Position numbers and translations under genes: made by a program
In this document: positions 39,927-48,462 of the stretch, in pieces
Layout: each line of letters begins with the position of its first letter
Position numbering within the stretch: the stretch's first letter is position 1
Assembly (NCBI RefSeq): GCF_900129355.1
Contig: NZ_FQVL01000002.1
Location: 62,001-126,000, forward strand
From: Seinonella peptonophila
GTDB taxonomy: Bacteria > Bacillota > Bacilli > Thermoactinomycetales > Thermoactinomycetaceae
Length of the DNA: 64,000 nt
Direction: 5' to 3'
The notes under the pieces: generated by a model
Databases searched by the model: none
Told to the model about the DNA's origin: nothing
The model's input: the letters and a program-made list of their open reading frames with translations, nothing else

Positions 39927-40745
39927 CTATTTTTTGGCAATCCAGGCAACCATACGACCCGTATCACCACGATCTCGACGATAAGAATAAAAATATTGTT
40001 GATCGCAACTTGTACACCATTTCGAGACGATAAGATGCTCAGGTCGAATACCTTCTCGCAAAAAAATTTGTTGGTTCAATTTTTTTAAATCCAATTGGTA
40101 TAAACCTTCATCCACTTGTTTAACAAACTCTTTTTGAGATTCAGCCATTGGAAAAAGTTGCCGAATGGGCTTCATTACATGATCATCGACTATATAACAG
40201 CAACCGCCAATCGATGGTCCAATCGCAATTCTCAAGTTATGCGTTGAACTTCCTTGAGCGGTTAATTTCTCAACAAGCCGACTTGCCATTTGAGCAACTG
40301 TCCCCCTCCAGCCAGCGTGTGCAACTCCGATAAAACCTGTATCGGGGCAATAAACAAAAAGAGGAACACAATCAGCGTAAAAGGAGGCTAAAAATAACTG
40401 ACGTTCCTGTGTGATCAATCCATCTGTATTGGAAAAGGCTGTTTCTTGCTCGGTTGCTCCTTTCCCTCGATCACTTGCTGTTACCACAGCAATCTGTGTT
40501 TCATGTATCTGTGTACCACAAGTCCATGATTCAAGTGAAAATCCCAATTGCTCAACCAGTTTTCTGCGATTCTGTAGTACTTGAGACTGATCTTGCCCAA
40601 TATGTAAAGCATAGTTACGATCGTTACGATCCTCATGAGGTAAGCGAGCACTAAAACCAGCAACCACATTCGGAAATTCCCACTTCCAATGCTCAAGGGA
40701 AAAATAAGGAACTTTAGACATATGCTGATAAACAAAGGGTTCCAT
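39927..40745 (-). CDS. pgeF: Peptidoglycan editing factor PgeF (YfiH/YlmD, Cu-oxidase_4)
   Basis: The 272-aa protein belongs to the YfiH/laccase-domain family, whose members remove misincorporated residues from wall precursors in E. coli and have purine nucleoside phosphorylase activity. Visible metal-site segments are GTQIHETQI, FYADCVPLFVYCP, VAHAGWRGTVAQMAS and IGPSIGGCCYIV. GGAGGAGA lies ahead of the ATG. It is placed between ylmC and yggS, as ylmD is in B. subtilis. Confidence 0.92.
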   Translation of the reverse strand: MEPFVYQHMSKVPYFSLEHWKWEFPNVVAGFSARLPHEDRNDRNYALHIGQDQSQVLQNRRKLVEQLGFSLESWTCGTQIHETQIAVVTASDRGKGATEQETAFSNTDGLITQERQLFLASFYADCVPLFVYCPDTGFIGVAHAGWRGTVAQMASRLVEKLTAQGSSTHNLRIAIGPSIGGCCYIVDDHVMKPIRQLFPMAESQKEFVKQVDEGLYQLDLKKLNQQIFLREGIRPEHLIVSKWCTSCDQQYFYSYRRDRGDTGRMVAWIAKK

Positions 40746-40796
40746 TGGCTCTCCTCCTCACACCATCTTAACACATGTTTCATTTTAGATAAAATT

Positions 40797-41084
40797 CTAC
40801 AGCGAATCGTGCTTTGGAACAGATCGTGTAGGGGGAACTGCATCAAATATTTGACTATCCATTCTGACCAAAATAACATCTGAACCGATTTTCACAATTT
40901 GCTTCCAAGGAATTACCCATTCTTGACTACTACTAAACCAACTAAACAGTTTACTTTCAGCAGGGATTACAATGGAACGGATCATGCCCGAACGTAAATC
41001 TAGCTCTAGGTCTACAATCTGTCCTAATTTTCTTCCATCAGCAATGTTGACTACATCTTTTGCTTGCAGTTCCGATATTTTCAC
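40797..41084 (-). CDS. PRC-barrel protein of the YlmC/YmxH family
   Basis: The 95-aa protein is a single PRC-barrel domain (MKISELQAKDVVNIADGRKL, then ELDLRSGMIRSIVIP and WVIPWKQIVKIGSDVILV). Members are sporulation-associated small proteins; the molecular role is unknown. The start is GTG with AAAGGTGGG about 8 nt upstream. It follows the sigG terminator and precedes pgeF. Confidence 0.88.
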   Translation of the reverse strand: MKISELQAKDVVNIADGRKLGQIVDLELDLRSGMIRSIVIPAESKLFSWFSSSQEWVIPWKQIVKIGSDVILVRMDSQIFDAVPPTRSVPKHDSL

Positions 41085-41150
41085 GATCTCCGCCCACCTT
41101 TCACTCTCTATTTATCTATATGAGATATATCCAGAAAAAGATGCATTCAA

Positions 41151-41183
41151 ATAAAAAACCACTGATTTTATTTTCAGTGGTTG
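41151..41183 (-). terminator. Terminator after sigG
   Basis: On the minus strand AACCACTGA and TCAGTGGTT form a 9-bp stem followed by six T, about 20 nt after sigG. It ends the spoIIGA-sigE-sigG unit. Confidence 0.8.
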
Positions 41184-41199
41184 GAAAAAATCACTTTGT

Positions 41200-41976
41200 T
41201 CAAGTAATAAATTTATGCATTTGTTGAATAGCAGCTTTTTCTAGTCTTGAAACCTGTGCTTGCGATATTCCGATCTCTTGCGCCACTTCCATTTGTGTTT
41301 TTCCTTCAAAAAAGCGCATAGAGAGTATCATTTTCTCTCTTCCATTTAATTTTCCCATCGCTTCCTTTAATGCAATCTCCTCCACCCATTCAATATCTTT
41401 CTCTTTATCATCACTTAACTGGTCCATTACAAAGATGGGATCGCCACCATCTTGATAAACTGGCTCAAATAAAGAAACAGGGTCTTGAATTGCATCTAAG
41501 GCAAAAACAACATCCTCTTTTGGAACGTGCAGACGTTCAGAAATTTCATGAATCGTTGGTTCTCTTGAATGCTGGTTTGTTAACTGATCACGGACTTGCA
41601 AGGCTTTGTAGGCAATATCCCGCAGAGAACGAGAAACACGAATTGGATTATTATCCCTCAGATATCGGCGAATTTCTCCAATGATCATAGGGACTGCATA
41701 GGTGGAAAATTTCACATTTTGGCCGAGATCAAAATTGTCTATCGCCTTCATTAGACCAATACAGCCCACCTGAAAAAGATCATCTACGCATTCGCCTCGA
41801 TTATTAAATCGCTGAATTACACTGAGCACCAGGCGCAGATTTCCGTTAACCAACTTTTGTCTTGCAGTAATATCACCTGCTTGATACTGCTGAAAGAGAA
41901 TCCGCATCTCTTGATTTTTTAATACTGGAAGTTTTGAGGTATCTACCCCACAGATCTCTACTTTGTTTCGCGCCAT
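41200..41976 (-). CDS. sigG: RNA polymerase sigma-G factor (late forespore)
   Basis: Sigma-G directs late forespore transcription. The 258-aa protein begins MARNKVEICGVDTSKLPVL, as in other sigma-G, with region 2 (FQVGCIGLMKAIDNFDLGQNVKFSTYAVPMIIGEIRR, residues about 68-105) and region 4 (EVAQEIGISQAQVSRLEKAA). It lies 99 nt after sigE. Its strong Shine-Dalgarno is 33 nt from the ATG, with a 7-bp hairpin between them; in B. subtilis the sigG leader is also reported to fold so that translation is limited. Confidence 0.96.
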   Translation of the reverse strand: MARNKVEICGVDTSKLPVLKNQEMRILFQQYQAGDITARQKLVNGNLRLVLSVIQRFNNRGECVDDLFQVGCIGLMKAIDNFDLGQNVKFSTYAVPMIIGEIRRYLRDNNPIRVSRSLRDIAYKALQVRDQLTNQHSREPTIHEISERLHVPKEDVVFALDAIQDPVSLFEPVYQDGGDPIFVMDQLSDDKEKDIEWVEEIALKEAMGKLNGREKMILSMRFFEGKTQMEVAQEIGISQAQVSRLEKAAIQQMHKFIT

Positions 41977-42018
41977 AGACAGTACTGTTACAAATTAGTA
42001 ACAGTTCCGCACCTCCTC
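41977..42018 (-). promoter_or_regulatory. Shine-Dalgarno / hairpin / start arrangement of sigG
   Basis: GAGGAGGTG (42010-42018) is followed by CGGAA, the perfect 7-bp hairpin CTGTTAC-TAATTT-GTAACAG (41985-42004), TACTGTCT and the ATG. Looping out the hairpin shortens the spacing from 33 to 13 nt. No in-frame ATG, GTG or TTG lies between the Shine-Dalgarno and this ATG. Confidence 0.72.
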
Positions 42019-42075
42019 AGGATGTACTAAAACCAAGTATCTCCTGAAGAGGAATTTTTATAATCTAAAAGCAAA

Positions 42076-42798
42076 CTATACCATTTTATTGAATTCTTTG
42101 CGTAATCTCTTAATAATCCGTTTTTCTAATCTTGAAATGTAAGACTGAGAAATCCCAAGTAAATCTGCAACATCTTTTTGTGTCTTTTCTTCGTTTCCAT
42201 TCAAGCCAAAACGAAGCTCCATTATTTTGCGCTCCCGATCATTCAAATGAGATAAAGCAACCCGTAAAATTTTACGATCAACTTCATCTTCAATATCCCG
42301 ATAGATGGTATCATTTTCAGTTCCAAGTACATCTGAAAGTAGCAATTCATTTCCATCTAAATCAGTATTAAGCGGCTCATCAAAAGAAACCTCGGAGCGA
42401 ATTTTATTATTACGACGTAAAAACATTAAAATTTCATTTTCAATACATCTGGAAGCATAAGTAGCTAACTTTATCTTTTTACTTGGATCAAATGTATTCA
42501 CAGCTTTAATCAAACCAATCGTTCCGATTGAAACCAAGTCCTCAATATTAATTCCTGTGTTCTCAAACTTTCGAGCAATATATACAACTAGACGTAAGTT
42601 TCGCTCAATTAAAATTGCTCGAACCGCTGGGTCACCCTGTGGTAAGCTTTGTAATAAATGCTCTTCTTCTTCACGCTCCAAAGGCGGTGGTAAGACCTCA
42701 TTACCACCAATATAGTAAATTTCTTCTCCTTTGAAACCTAAAAAGATAAGTAGGCGATACCAAAATAGCTGAAACATGATCCTCCAACGAACGATCAT
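42076..42798 (-). CDS. sigE: RNA polymerase sigma-E factor precursor (early mother cell)
   Basis: Sigma-E starts the mother-cell programme and is made as an inactive precursor. The 240-aa protein has a hydrophobic/basic pro-sequence (residues 1 to about 28) before [10 protein letters not shown], then region 2 ([28 protein letters not shown]) and region 4 ending in [10 protein letters not shown], nearly identical to other sigma-E. The ATG at 42798 matches the B. subtilis start by alignment and has GGGGG 8 nt upstream. It follows spoIIGA, whose product should remove the pro-sequence. Confidence 0.96.
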   Translation of the reverse strand: MIVRWRIMFQLFWYRLLIFLGFKGEEIYYIGGNEVLPPPLEREEEEHLLQSLPQGDPAVRAILIERNLRLVVYIARKFENTGINIEDLVSIGTIGLIKAVNTFDPSKKIKLATYASRCIENEILMFLRRNNKIRSEVSFDEPLNTDLDGNELLLSDVLGTENDTIYRDIEDEVDRKILRVALSHLNDRERKIMELRFGLNGNEEKTQKDVADLLGISQSYISRLEKRIIKRLRKEFNKMV

Positions 42799-42851
42799 AT
42801 ATTTACCCCCATTTAAAAAATAACCAGTCAAATGCTTTTCAAATACAATTC

Positions 42852-43745
42852 CTAAACAACCATACTCATACAAGATGGATGAATAAGCGCTTGATAAGTT
42901 CCATCGGTAGAGAGACGACCGACATCTATACCTATGATCACTTTTCCAGCATTATGCCAATTATTTTCTCGCCACAAGCATACTGCATCTGGACGAAAAG
43001 CGATCATCATCTCACCCTCAAAACCTGCCGCACGATAGGGAATGATACGCAGGCGTGCCATCCACTCAATAGGCAACTCGGACAGCTTCGTTTGCCATTG
43101 GTTACTTTTAATAAAATCAATTACAATTGATGGAATATGATGACGAAGTTGATCGAGTTCTACCATCATCACAGGCGCGCGAGAAATCGGATCGCGTAAT
43201 TGATTACCTGTATCGACTAAGCCTATGCATTCAATGGTGTGATCAGCAATTTGAATACGTACAGATGTGAGAAATGAGTCAATTTCAGATCGCTGCTGAA
43301 TAGATCGAAAGGTAAAATGTGTATAGACCCAAATGAACGGAAACGCAATAAGGACTAAAAACCAAGAAACTGATGATTCTGATAATAATGCCCCACCAGT
43401 GATCTGTGCTGTTCCGGTCAATAAGTAATGCAGGGCAACCAATGCACCACCGCAAATGATACAGGTTAAATAAAAAACTCCGACGTTACGCAAATATGCG
43501 GCAGGATGTGAAAAACCAAAAGCAATCACAATCATGATCAGTGAAACAAGTAATTTAAACAACAGTGTATAAAAAGGAGCAAAGGCAGTCCAAAGATAAC
43601 ATGTTGCATACAATCCACCGATAATTGCGGCTACAATTAATCGCCAAATGGGTACACGCTGTTTGCGAATACCTGAAGTAAGCCATAATAATAAAAAGTC
43701 AATCACACTATTGAGGAGGAAAACCAAATCGGCATATATTACCAC
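42852..43745 (-). CDS. spoIIGA: Pro-sigma-E processing aspartic protease SpoIIGA
   Basis: SpoIIGA is the membrane protease that activates pro-sigma-E on a signal from the forespore. The 297-aa protein has about five transmembrane helices in residues 1-145 and a C-terminal aspartic protease domain with the catalytic motif DTGN at D178. The start is GTG with AGGAG about 10 nt upstream. It heads the spoIIGA-sigE(-sigG) unit and is preceded by a spoIIG-type promoter. Confidence 0.94.
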   Translation of the reverse strand: MVIYADLVFLLNSVIDFLLLWLTSGIRKQRVPIWRLIVAAIIGGLYATCYLWTAFAPFYTLLFKLLVSLIMIVIAFGFSHPAAYLRNVGVFYLTCIICGGALVALHYLLTGTAQITGGALLSESSVSWFLVLIAFPFIWVYTHFTFRSIQQRSEIDSFLTSVRIQIADHTIECIGLVDTGNQLRDPISRAPVMMVELDQLRHHIPSIVIDFIKSNQWQTKLSELPIEWMARLRIIPYRAAGFEGEMMIAFRPDAVCLWRENNWHNAGKVIIGIDVGRLSTDGTYQALIHPSCMSMVV

Positions 43746-43779
43746 TTCTCGCCAGCTCCTAGCATTGAGTTCTTGCTCA

Positions 43780-43847
43780 AGTATACTGTAGGTCTTTAAA
43801 AAAAGTCTGTCTAAACTTGCCAGCTGAAAAACACTAGTTTTGTCGAA
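43780..43847 (-). promoter_or_regulatory. spoIIG-type promoter with Spo0A boxes
   Basis: On the minus strand TAGACA (43808-43813) and TATACT (43780-43785) are separated by 22 nt, the abnormal spacing known for the B. subtilis spoIIG promoter that needs Spo0A~P. A perfect 0A box TTCGACA (43841-43847) lies upstream, and TTAGACA, one mismatch from the box, overlaps the -35. The rest of 43746-44086 holds only this promoter region and a terminator at its far side. Confidence 0.78.
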
Positions 43848-43945
43848 CCAAAATACCTGTGTTGCTCTGAGGTTAACGTGTAACCTAATTAACCTAGGTC
43901 ATAATAGACTATATAAAATAATCCTTTATATACCTGAAAATGAGC

Positions 43946-43983
43946 ATAAAAAAGAGCATGCGAGAATTCGCAGACTCTTTCAG
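43946..43983 (-). terminator. Terminator downstream of the beta/gamma-crystallin gene
   Basis: On the minus strand AAAGAG and CTCTTT, with an inner TGCGA...TCGCA helix, are followed by six T. It lies about 100 nt after the crystallin gene and keeps its transcript away from spoIIGA. Confidence 0.65.
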
Positions 43984-44086
43984 TTTAGAAGTAAATTTTT
44001 GTATATAAAATATACTCATTCTACCTACTTGACAGCCTTATAGCCAAAGAAATCGATCGTTTATTCATGTGAAGTTGCTATTCTTT

Positions 44087-44434
44087 TCACTTAATATCTA
44101 CAGAACTAATCCTATCGTTCCAACCTTGATTTTTAAAGTTGGAATAATTCCCTGGTCTGAGTTCCCAACGATCCCCTGCATAGTCACTATGTTCATACAC
44201 AATGACTCCATTTCCTGAAGAAACTTTCGCAGAAGAAAAGGTATCGTTCCAAGCGTTACCAACATTGCTCACATCGTTACAATAGGTGATACTTTTTCCG
44301 CCATAATCAATGTGTTCAAAAAATTCAACACATGAACTTCTTTCCGTATTCCCTTTGTTAGCGAATACAGAAGAGGGTAACAAGGCACAACCAAATAACA
44401 CGAAAGCAGATAACAAAGTGGCACGCTTCTTCAT
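44087..44434 (-). CDS. Secreted beta/gamma-crystallin domain protein
   Basis: The 115-aa product has a signal peptide cleaved near VFA-NK (residue 26) and then a single two-motif beta/gamma-crystallin domain. Each Greek-key motif shows the F/YxxxxYxG signature (FEHIDYGG, YEHSDYAG), and each has the Ca2+-binding clamp N/D-N/D-x-x-S/T-S (NDTFSS at 63-68, NDRISS at 106-111). Two cysteines (35 and 52) could form a disulphide. GGAG lies 8 nt before the ATG. Bacterial relatives bind calcium outside the cell; the role here is unknown. It has no counterpart between ftsZ and spoIIGA in B. subtilis. Confidence 0.88.
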   Translation of the reverse strand: MKKRATLLSAFVLFGCALLPSSVFANKGNTERSSCVEFFEHIDYGGKSITYCNDVSNVGNAWNDTFSSAKVSSGNGVIVYEHSDYAGDRWELRPGNYSNFKNQGWNDRISSVDIK

Positions 44435-44532
44435 TACATCAGCTCCAATACCATATTTTAGGATCTCCCTTCTTTATTATTTACCAAAAAAATCCATTTG
44501 TCTAGCTATTATCATCACTTCGTTTCAAGGAC

Positions 44533-44562
44533 AAAAAAAAGGCACCCATTGGCACCTTATCA
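44533..44562 (-). terminator. Terminator after ftsZ
   Basis: On the minus strand AAGGTGCC and GGTGCCTT pair, with two G-T pairs, around a short loop and are followed by eight T. It ends the ftsA-ftsZ transcript. Confidence 0.7.
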
Positions 44563-44608
44563 AAAATACAATCTCGTCCTTTGTTCCTTTTATACTCTAT
44601 GCATGTCT

Positions 44609-45757
44609 TTATTTATTGTTTTTCTTTGCATTAAAAGAATTTCTTAAAAATGTAGGGACATCAAAGTTAACATCTTTCCCATCAACTACGGATTGATTTC
44701 CTTTTATAAAAGATGGAAAAATATCTTTTTCATCCTGCTTTTCTTTCACTTCAAAATCTGGTTTTCGAGGTCTGCGGGTCGTATTTGCCTCCTGTTGTTG
44801 AGCAGCGTGATCAAAGCCTGTAGCGATCACAGTAACGTATATCTCATCTTTTAAATCCTCGTTAATCACTGCACCAAAGATCATGTTTACCTCCGCATCA
44901 GATGCAGATTGCACAATATCAGCAGCTTCATTTACCTCGTAGAGACTTAGGTTGGTACCGCCCGTTATATTCATTAATACACCACGTGCGCCATTAATCG
45001 AAGTTTCCAACAATGGACTACAGATTGCCATCTTGGCTGCTTCGGCCGCACGACTATCTCCAGTTGCTTTCCCGATTCCCATTAATGCTGAGCCTCGTTC
45101 GGTCATAATCGTTTTCACATCAGCAAAATCAAGGTTAATCAAACCTGGAACTGCGATTAGATCAGAAATACCTTGTACGCCTTGACGTAAAACATTATCC
45201 GCTTCGCGAAATGCTTCAAGCATAGGAGTATTTTTATCTACAATTTCAAGTAGACGATCATTTGGAATCACAATCAGGGTATCAACATTTTCTTTCAATG
45301 CTTCCACACCTTGATCTGCTTGAGTAGAACGCTTTTTCCCCTCAAAACCAAATGGACGGGTCACAACTCCTACTGTCAAGGTTCCTAATTCGCGTGCGAT
45401 TGCAGCAATTTCAGGAGCAGCACCTGTACCTGTTCCGCCACCCATACCTGCCGTGACAAAGACCATATCAGCACCTTTTAATACATTCTCAATCTGATCT
45501 CTACTCTCTTCTGCTGCTTTTTTCCCAATTTCAGGCTTCGCTCCAGCTCCAAGACCTCGCGTTAATTTTTCACCAATTTGCACACGAATGGGAGCTTTTG
45601 AACGATTTAATGCTTGTGCATCAGTATTTACGGCAATAAATTCAACACCTTGCACCCCGGATTCAATCATACGGTTAACAGCATTACTACCTCCACCACC
45701 CACTCCAATCACTTTTATCTGTGCAATTTGTTCAATTTCAATATCAAATCCCAACAT
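44609..45757 (-). CDS. ftsZ: Cell division GTPase FtsZ
   Basis: FtsZ forms the cytokinetic ring. The 382-aa protein has the tubulin signature GGGTGTG at 106-112, the GTP-binding start [14 protein letters not shown], the T7 loop NLDFADVKT and the C-terminal peptide VPTFLRN that binds FtsA and SepF, both encoded in this window. The ATG at 45757 has GGGAGGG 6 nt upstream; an in-frame ATG five codons earlier overlaps that site. It follows ftsA by 24 nt. Confidence 0.97.
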   Translation of the reverse strand: MLGFDIEIEQIAQIKVIGVGGGGSNAVNRMIESGVQGVEFIAVNTDAQALNRSKAPIRVQIGEKLTRGLGAGAKPEIGKKAAEESRDQIENVLKGADMVFVTAGMGGGTGTGAAPEIAAIARELGTLTVGVVTRPFGFEGKKRSTQADQGVEALKENVDTLIVIPNDRLLEIVDKNTPMLEAFREADNVLRQGVQGISDLIAVPGLINLDFADVKTIMTERGSALMGIGKATGDSRAAEAAKMAICSPLLETSINGARGVLMNITGGTNLSLYEVNEAADIVQSASDAEVNMIFGAVINEDLKDEIYVTVIATGFDHAAQQQEANTTRRPRKPDFEVKEKQDEKDIFPSFIKGNQSVVDGKDVNFDVPTFLRNSFNAKKNNK

Positions 45758-45781
45758 CTTTTTCCCTCCCATACGTTTTCT

Positions 45782-47017
45782 TTAAATGAATTCATTTAAC
45801 CAACTTTTTACCCGTTCAAACGGGGAAAGTCCTCGTTTTCTTTTTGGACGAGAAGTCGACTCAACCATCTCGGAAAAACGTAGAGCTCCCCTTTTTTGCA
45901 GATAATGAATCATACCAACACCACCTGCATATGAAGGCTCTTTTACGCCAATATTATTAGGTGCTGCTATCCTCACAACATCTCCAAATTGCTGCTTCGC
46001 TACATGAATGATATCCTTTGTAGCCATAACGCCACCTGCTAAAACATATCCTCCAGGTGGCTGATCTGGGAAGCCCATCTCCTTTACTTGCTGTCGAATT
46101 AAATGAAACATCTCTGCAACACGGGGTTCAATAATCATCGATAACTCGGCTTGTGATACTTGATTCTCTTCAGCCGCACCGATCATTTGCACAGGAAATG
46201 TTTCTTTATCAGAAGCATGTGCTGTACTCGCACTACCGTATTTACATTTTATCGCTTCTGCCTCTTCCGTCTTCACACGTAAACCGATAGCAATATCATT
46301 GGTTATGTACTCACCACCAATGGGAATTACCGCAGTACCAGCTAGATGTCCCTGCTGATAAACGGTTAAAGAAGTGGTCCCACCACCTATATCAACCATG
46401 ACCACGCCTAAGTTCTTTTCATCCTCAGAAAGTGATAACTCACTACATGCTAACGGTAAGAAGACTTGTCCAGCAATATTGAGTGACGCTTTTCCAACAG
46501 AACGCATGAGATTATCGACCATTGTCTTTGTTCCTGTCACAATAATGGCTTCTACTTCCAATCGTACACCCATCATTCCATTTGGATCACGAATATCGTC
46601 GAGCCCATCAACAATAAATTGCTTAGGTACCACTTCAATAATCGTTCGTTCAGGTGGAAGTGGAATCACTTGCGCAGCTTGGAGAACTCGATCAATATCA
46701 TGCTGCCCGATCTCACGATCATCACTCGAAACCGCTACAACTCCATGACTCGTCTGTAATGCAATATGATTACCCGTCACGCCAACATATACTTCAGAAA
46801 TCTCTATACCAACCACTCGCTCTGCATGCTCGACAGCTTCGCGAATGGATTGAACCGCTTGGTCAATATTGATGATAGCACCCTTCTTCATTCCCTTAGC
46901 TTCTGATGTACCGACACCAATGATTTGCACCCACCCATCTGGGTCTATCTCTGCTACGATTATGCGTACTTGTGAAGTTCCTAGGTCTAAACTCGCTATA
47001 TATTCACCACTGCTCAA
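45782..47017 (-). CDS. ftsA: Cell division protein FtsA
   Basis: FtsA is an actin-like ATPase that links FtsZ to the membrane. The 411-aa protein has phosphate motifs ASLDLGTSQVR and VVMVDIGGGTTSLTVY, the 1C domain, and a C-terminal amphipathic helix (LSPFERVKSWLNEFI) for membrane targeting. The start is TTG with AAGGAGGTG 8 nt upstream. It precedes ftsZ; divIB is upstream. Confidence 0.95.
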   Translation of the reverse strand: MSSGEYIASLDLGTSQVRIIVAEIDPDGWVQIIGVGTSEAKGMKKGAIINIDQAVQSIREAVEHAERVVGIEISEVYVGVTGNHIALQTSHGVVAVSSDDREIGQHDIDRVLQAAQVIPLPPERTIIEVVPKQFIVDGLDDIRDPNGMMGVRLEVEAIIVTGTKTMVDNLMRSVGKASLNIAGQVFLPLACSELSLSEDEKNLGVVMVDIGGGTTSLTVYQQGHLAGTAVIPIGGEYITNDIAIGLRVKTEEAEAIKCKYGSASTAHASDKETFPVQMIGAAEENQVSQAELSMIIEPRVAEMFHLIRQQVKEMGFPDQPPGGYVLAGGVMATKDIIHVAKQQFGDVVRIAAPNNIGVKEPSYAGGVGMIHYLQKRGALRFSEMVESTSRPKRKRGLSPFERVKSWLNEFI

Positions 47018-47187
47018 TCGTTTGGCACCTCCTTACCACAAGACGTGGAATTTGCAAATCATTCATACTTCAATACTTTTAAGCATCGGAAAAAGAAGGA
47101 AAACACTTACAATCTTTTATTCAACAGGATAATGGATATCCCTCTTTCAAATACCAACATTTGTGTTTTATCATAAAGGCAAAATAA

Positions 47188-47916
47188 TTAACCATCTGAA
47201 AGACCTGTATCTGAATGAAACCAAAAACTCCTTAAAAGATAAAGAGTTCCCGGTGGATGATTGCGAAAAGAGAGATAAAGTGGTAGTTTTTGCTTAATCT
47301 CACTTGCTCGAATATAGATTCGATGATGATACTGACTACGGATCATCACCTGATCAGGTTGTCCAGACACTTGATCTATTGTTAAAAATTGTTTCCGCAA
47401 TGTGACCGGAACTGAAGCAAGCCCTTTAATCGCAAGGAAAATCCGTTCATCCCAAGCATCAGATTCAATCAAAGGACGTGTAGCAACTTGGATCGGACAA
47501 GCATGATTGCCAAGCAAAACACCGTTACTTAAAACTGGGATTGCAAATCTTTGTTGATACGAAAGATAGGCGACAACTGGATACTCATGCAAAAATATGT
47601 ATAAGCGGTTTGGAAACCGTCTATCTACTTTGACATCTGCAATTTCTGGTCGCTTTAATAAAGAGGATCGAATGGATTCTCTGTCTAGATCAAAAAAAAA
47701 TGAATCCCTTTGTAAATTTGCCTGCTGCAAGATCTGTTGCTTTGTTAAAAGCCGATTTCCCTGAATATGAATCTGACTTACTTTACTCAAGGGAGAACGC
47801 ATAAAGAGGGTTAGCAAAATCCCCGCTAAAAACAGAAAGATGAATAAAAAAACCAATGGAGAGGGGGAACGATTGCTTCCAACCTTTGTGCGGAGGGAAG
47901 GAATTCGTTCAACCAA
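47188..47916 (-). CDS. divIB: Cell division protein DivIB (FtsQ)
   Basis: DivIB regulates septal wall synthesis with FtsL and DivIC. The 242-aa bitopic protein has a short cytoplasmic N terminus, one transmembrane helix (about residues 20-40), a POTRA domain (VSQIHIQGNRLLTKQQILQQANL) and the FtsQ/DivIB beta domain. I place the start at the TTG at 47916, which has AAAGGAG 8 nt upstream; a TTG at 47940 has no site. Unlike in B. subtilis, no ylxW/ylxX/sbp genes lie between it and ftsA. Confidence 0.9.
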   Translation of the reverse strand: MVERIPSLRTKVGSNRSPSPLVFLFIFLFLAGILLTLFMRSPLSKVSQIHIQGNRLLTKQQILQQANLQRDSFFFDLDRESIRSSLLKRPEIADVKVDRRFPNRLYIFLHEYPVVAYLSYQQRFAIPVLSNGVLLGNHACPIQVATRPLIESDAWDERIFLAIKGLASVPVTLRKQFLTIDQVSGQPDQVMIRSQYHHRIYIRASEIKQKLPLYLSFRNHPPGTLYLLRSFWFHSDTGLSDG

Positions 47917-48432
47917 TTCAGCTACTCCTTTCCATACCAATGATCATGGATGAAAATGCTGATGAGGGGAGATTTCTCATCATAAGCAAAGTGGTTTTTC
48001 ATTTACAAAAAATGTTTTATTCACATACATTTTAAACGAAAATAAATACTAAATGAATGAGTTCTTAACTATAATTGCGCATGATTCTTTTAATTGATTA
48101 TCCAATTAACCCAAATTTTTCCTAATTTATGAGAACGTAACAACTCACCTTATGATCAAGTGTAGCTGTATCCCATTTCAATCATGTTATTACAAGCCGC
48201 TATAAACCTTCTAAAGCTGCACTTGCAATCGTACGTAATGGGACAATCTTTGTGTAACAATCATTTCTGTATATTCATACTCAATTTTCTCATTATACAG
48301 TTGACACGAATATCCTACAAGAGAATTGAGGAAACACCTCTTTTCCCTCACAAAAATGTAGATTTCCGTTCTCATCATTTTTAAACATGCTTCTCTCATT
48401 CTTCACTATATACTACCACAAATAGGTTAAAC
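47917..48432. other. Long intergenic region between murB and divIB, no gene seen
   Basis: About 520 nt without a convincing gene: two overlapping short frames lack ribosome binding sites and similarity. It holds two modest inverted repeats (GATGAG...CTCATC near 47960 and TTAATTG...CAATTAA near 48091) and one candidate minus-strand promoter. In B. subtilis murB and divIB are almost adjacent. Confidence 0.6.
48292..48320 (-). promoter_or_regulatory. Candidate promoter for divIB-ftsA-ftsZ
   Basis: On the minus strand TTGTAG and a perfect TATAAT are separated by 17 nt, about 375 nt before divIB. The -35 matches the consensus at three positions only, so this is tentative. Confidence 0.4.
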
Positions 48433-48462
48433 AAAAAAAGCAGCAGAGGATATCTGCCGCTT
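48433..48462 (-). terminator. Terminator after murB
   Basis: On the minus strand AGCGGCAGA and TCTGCTGCT form a stem followed by seven T, beginning at the murB stop codon. It ends the murF-mraY-murD-spoVE-murB transcript. Confidence 0.8.

Noticed and set aside
42019-42062. Possible sigma-F/sigma-G promoter for sigG (TTATA then GATACTT)
   Set aside because: The match to forespore consensus is partial and the spacing uncertain; not strong enough to list.
43840-44043. 67-codon plus-strand frame upstream of spoIIGA
   Set aside because: It crosses the spoIIG promoter and a terminator hairpin, with no family similarity.
48184-48399. Two overlapping frames of 61-66 codons on opposite strands between murB and divIB
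   Set aside because: No Shine-Dalgarno, no recognisable family, and AT-rich low-information sequence.
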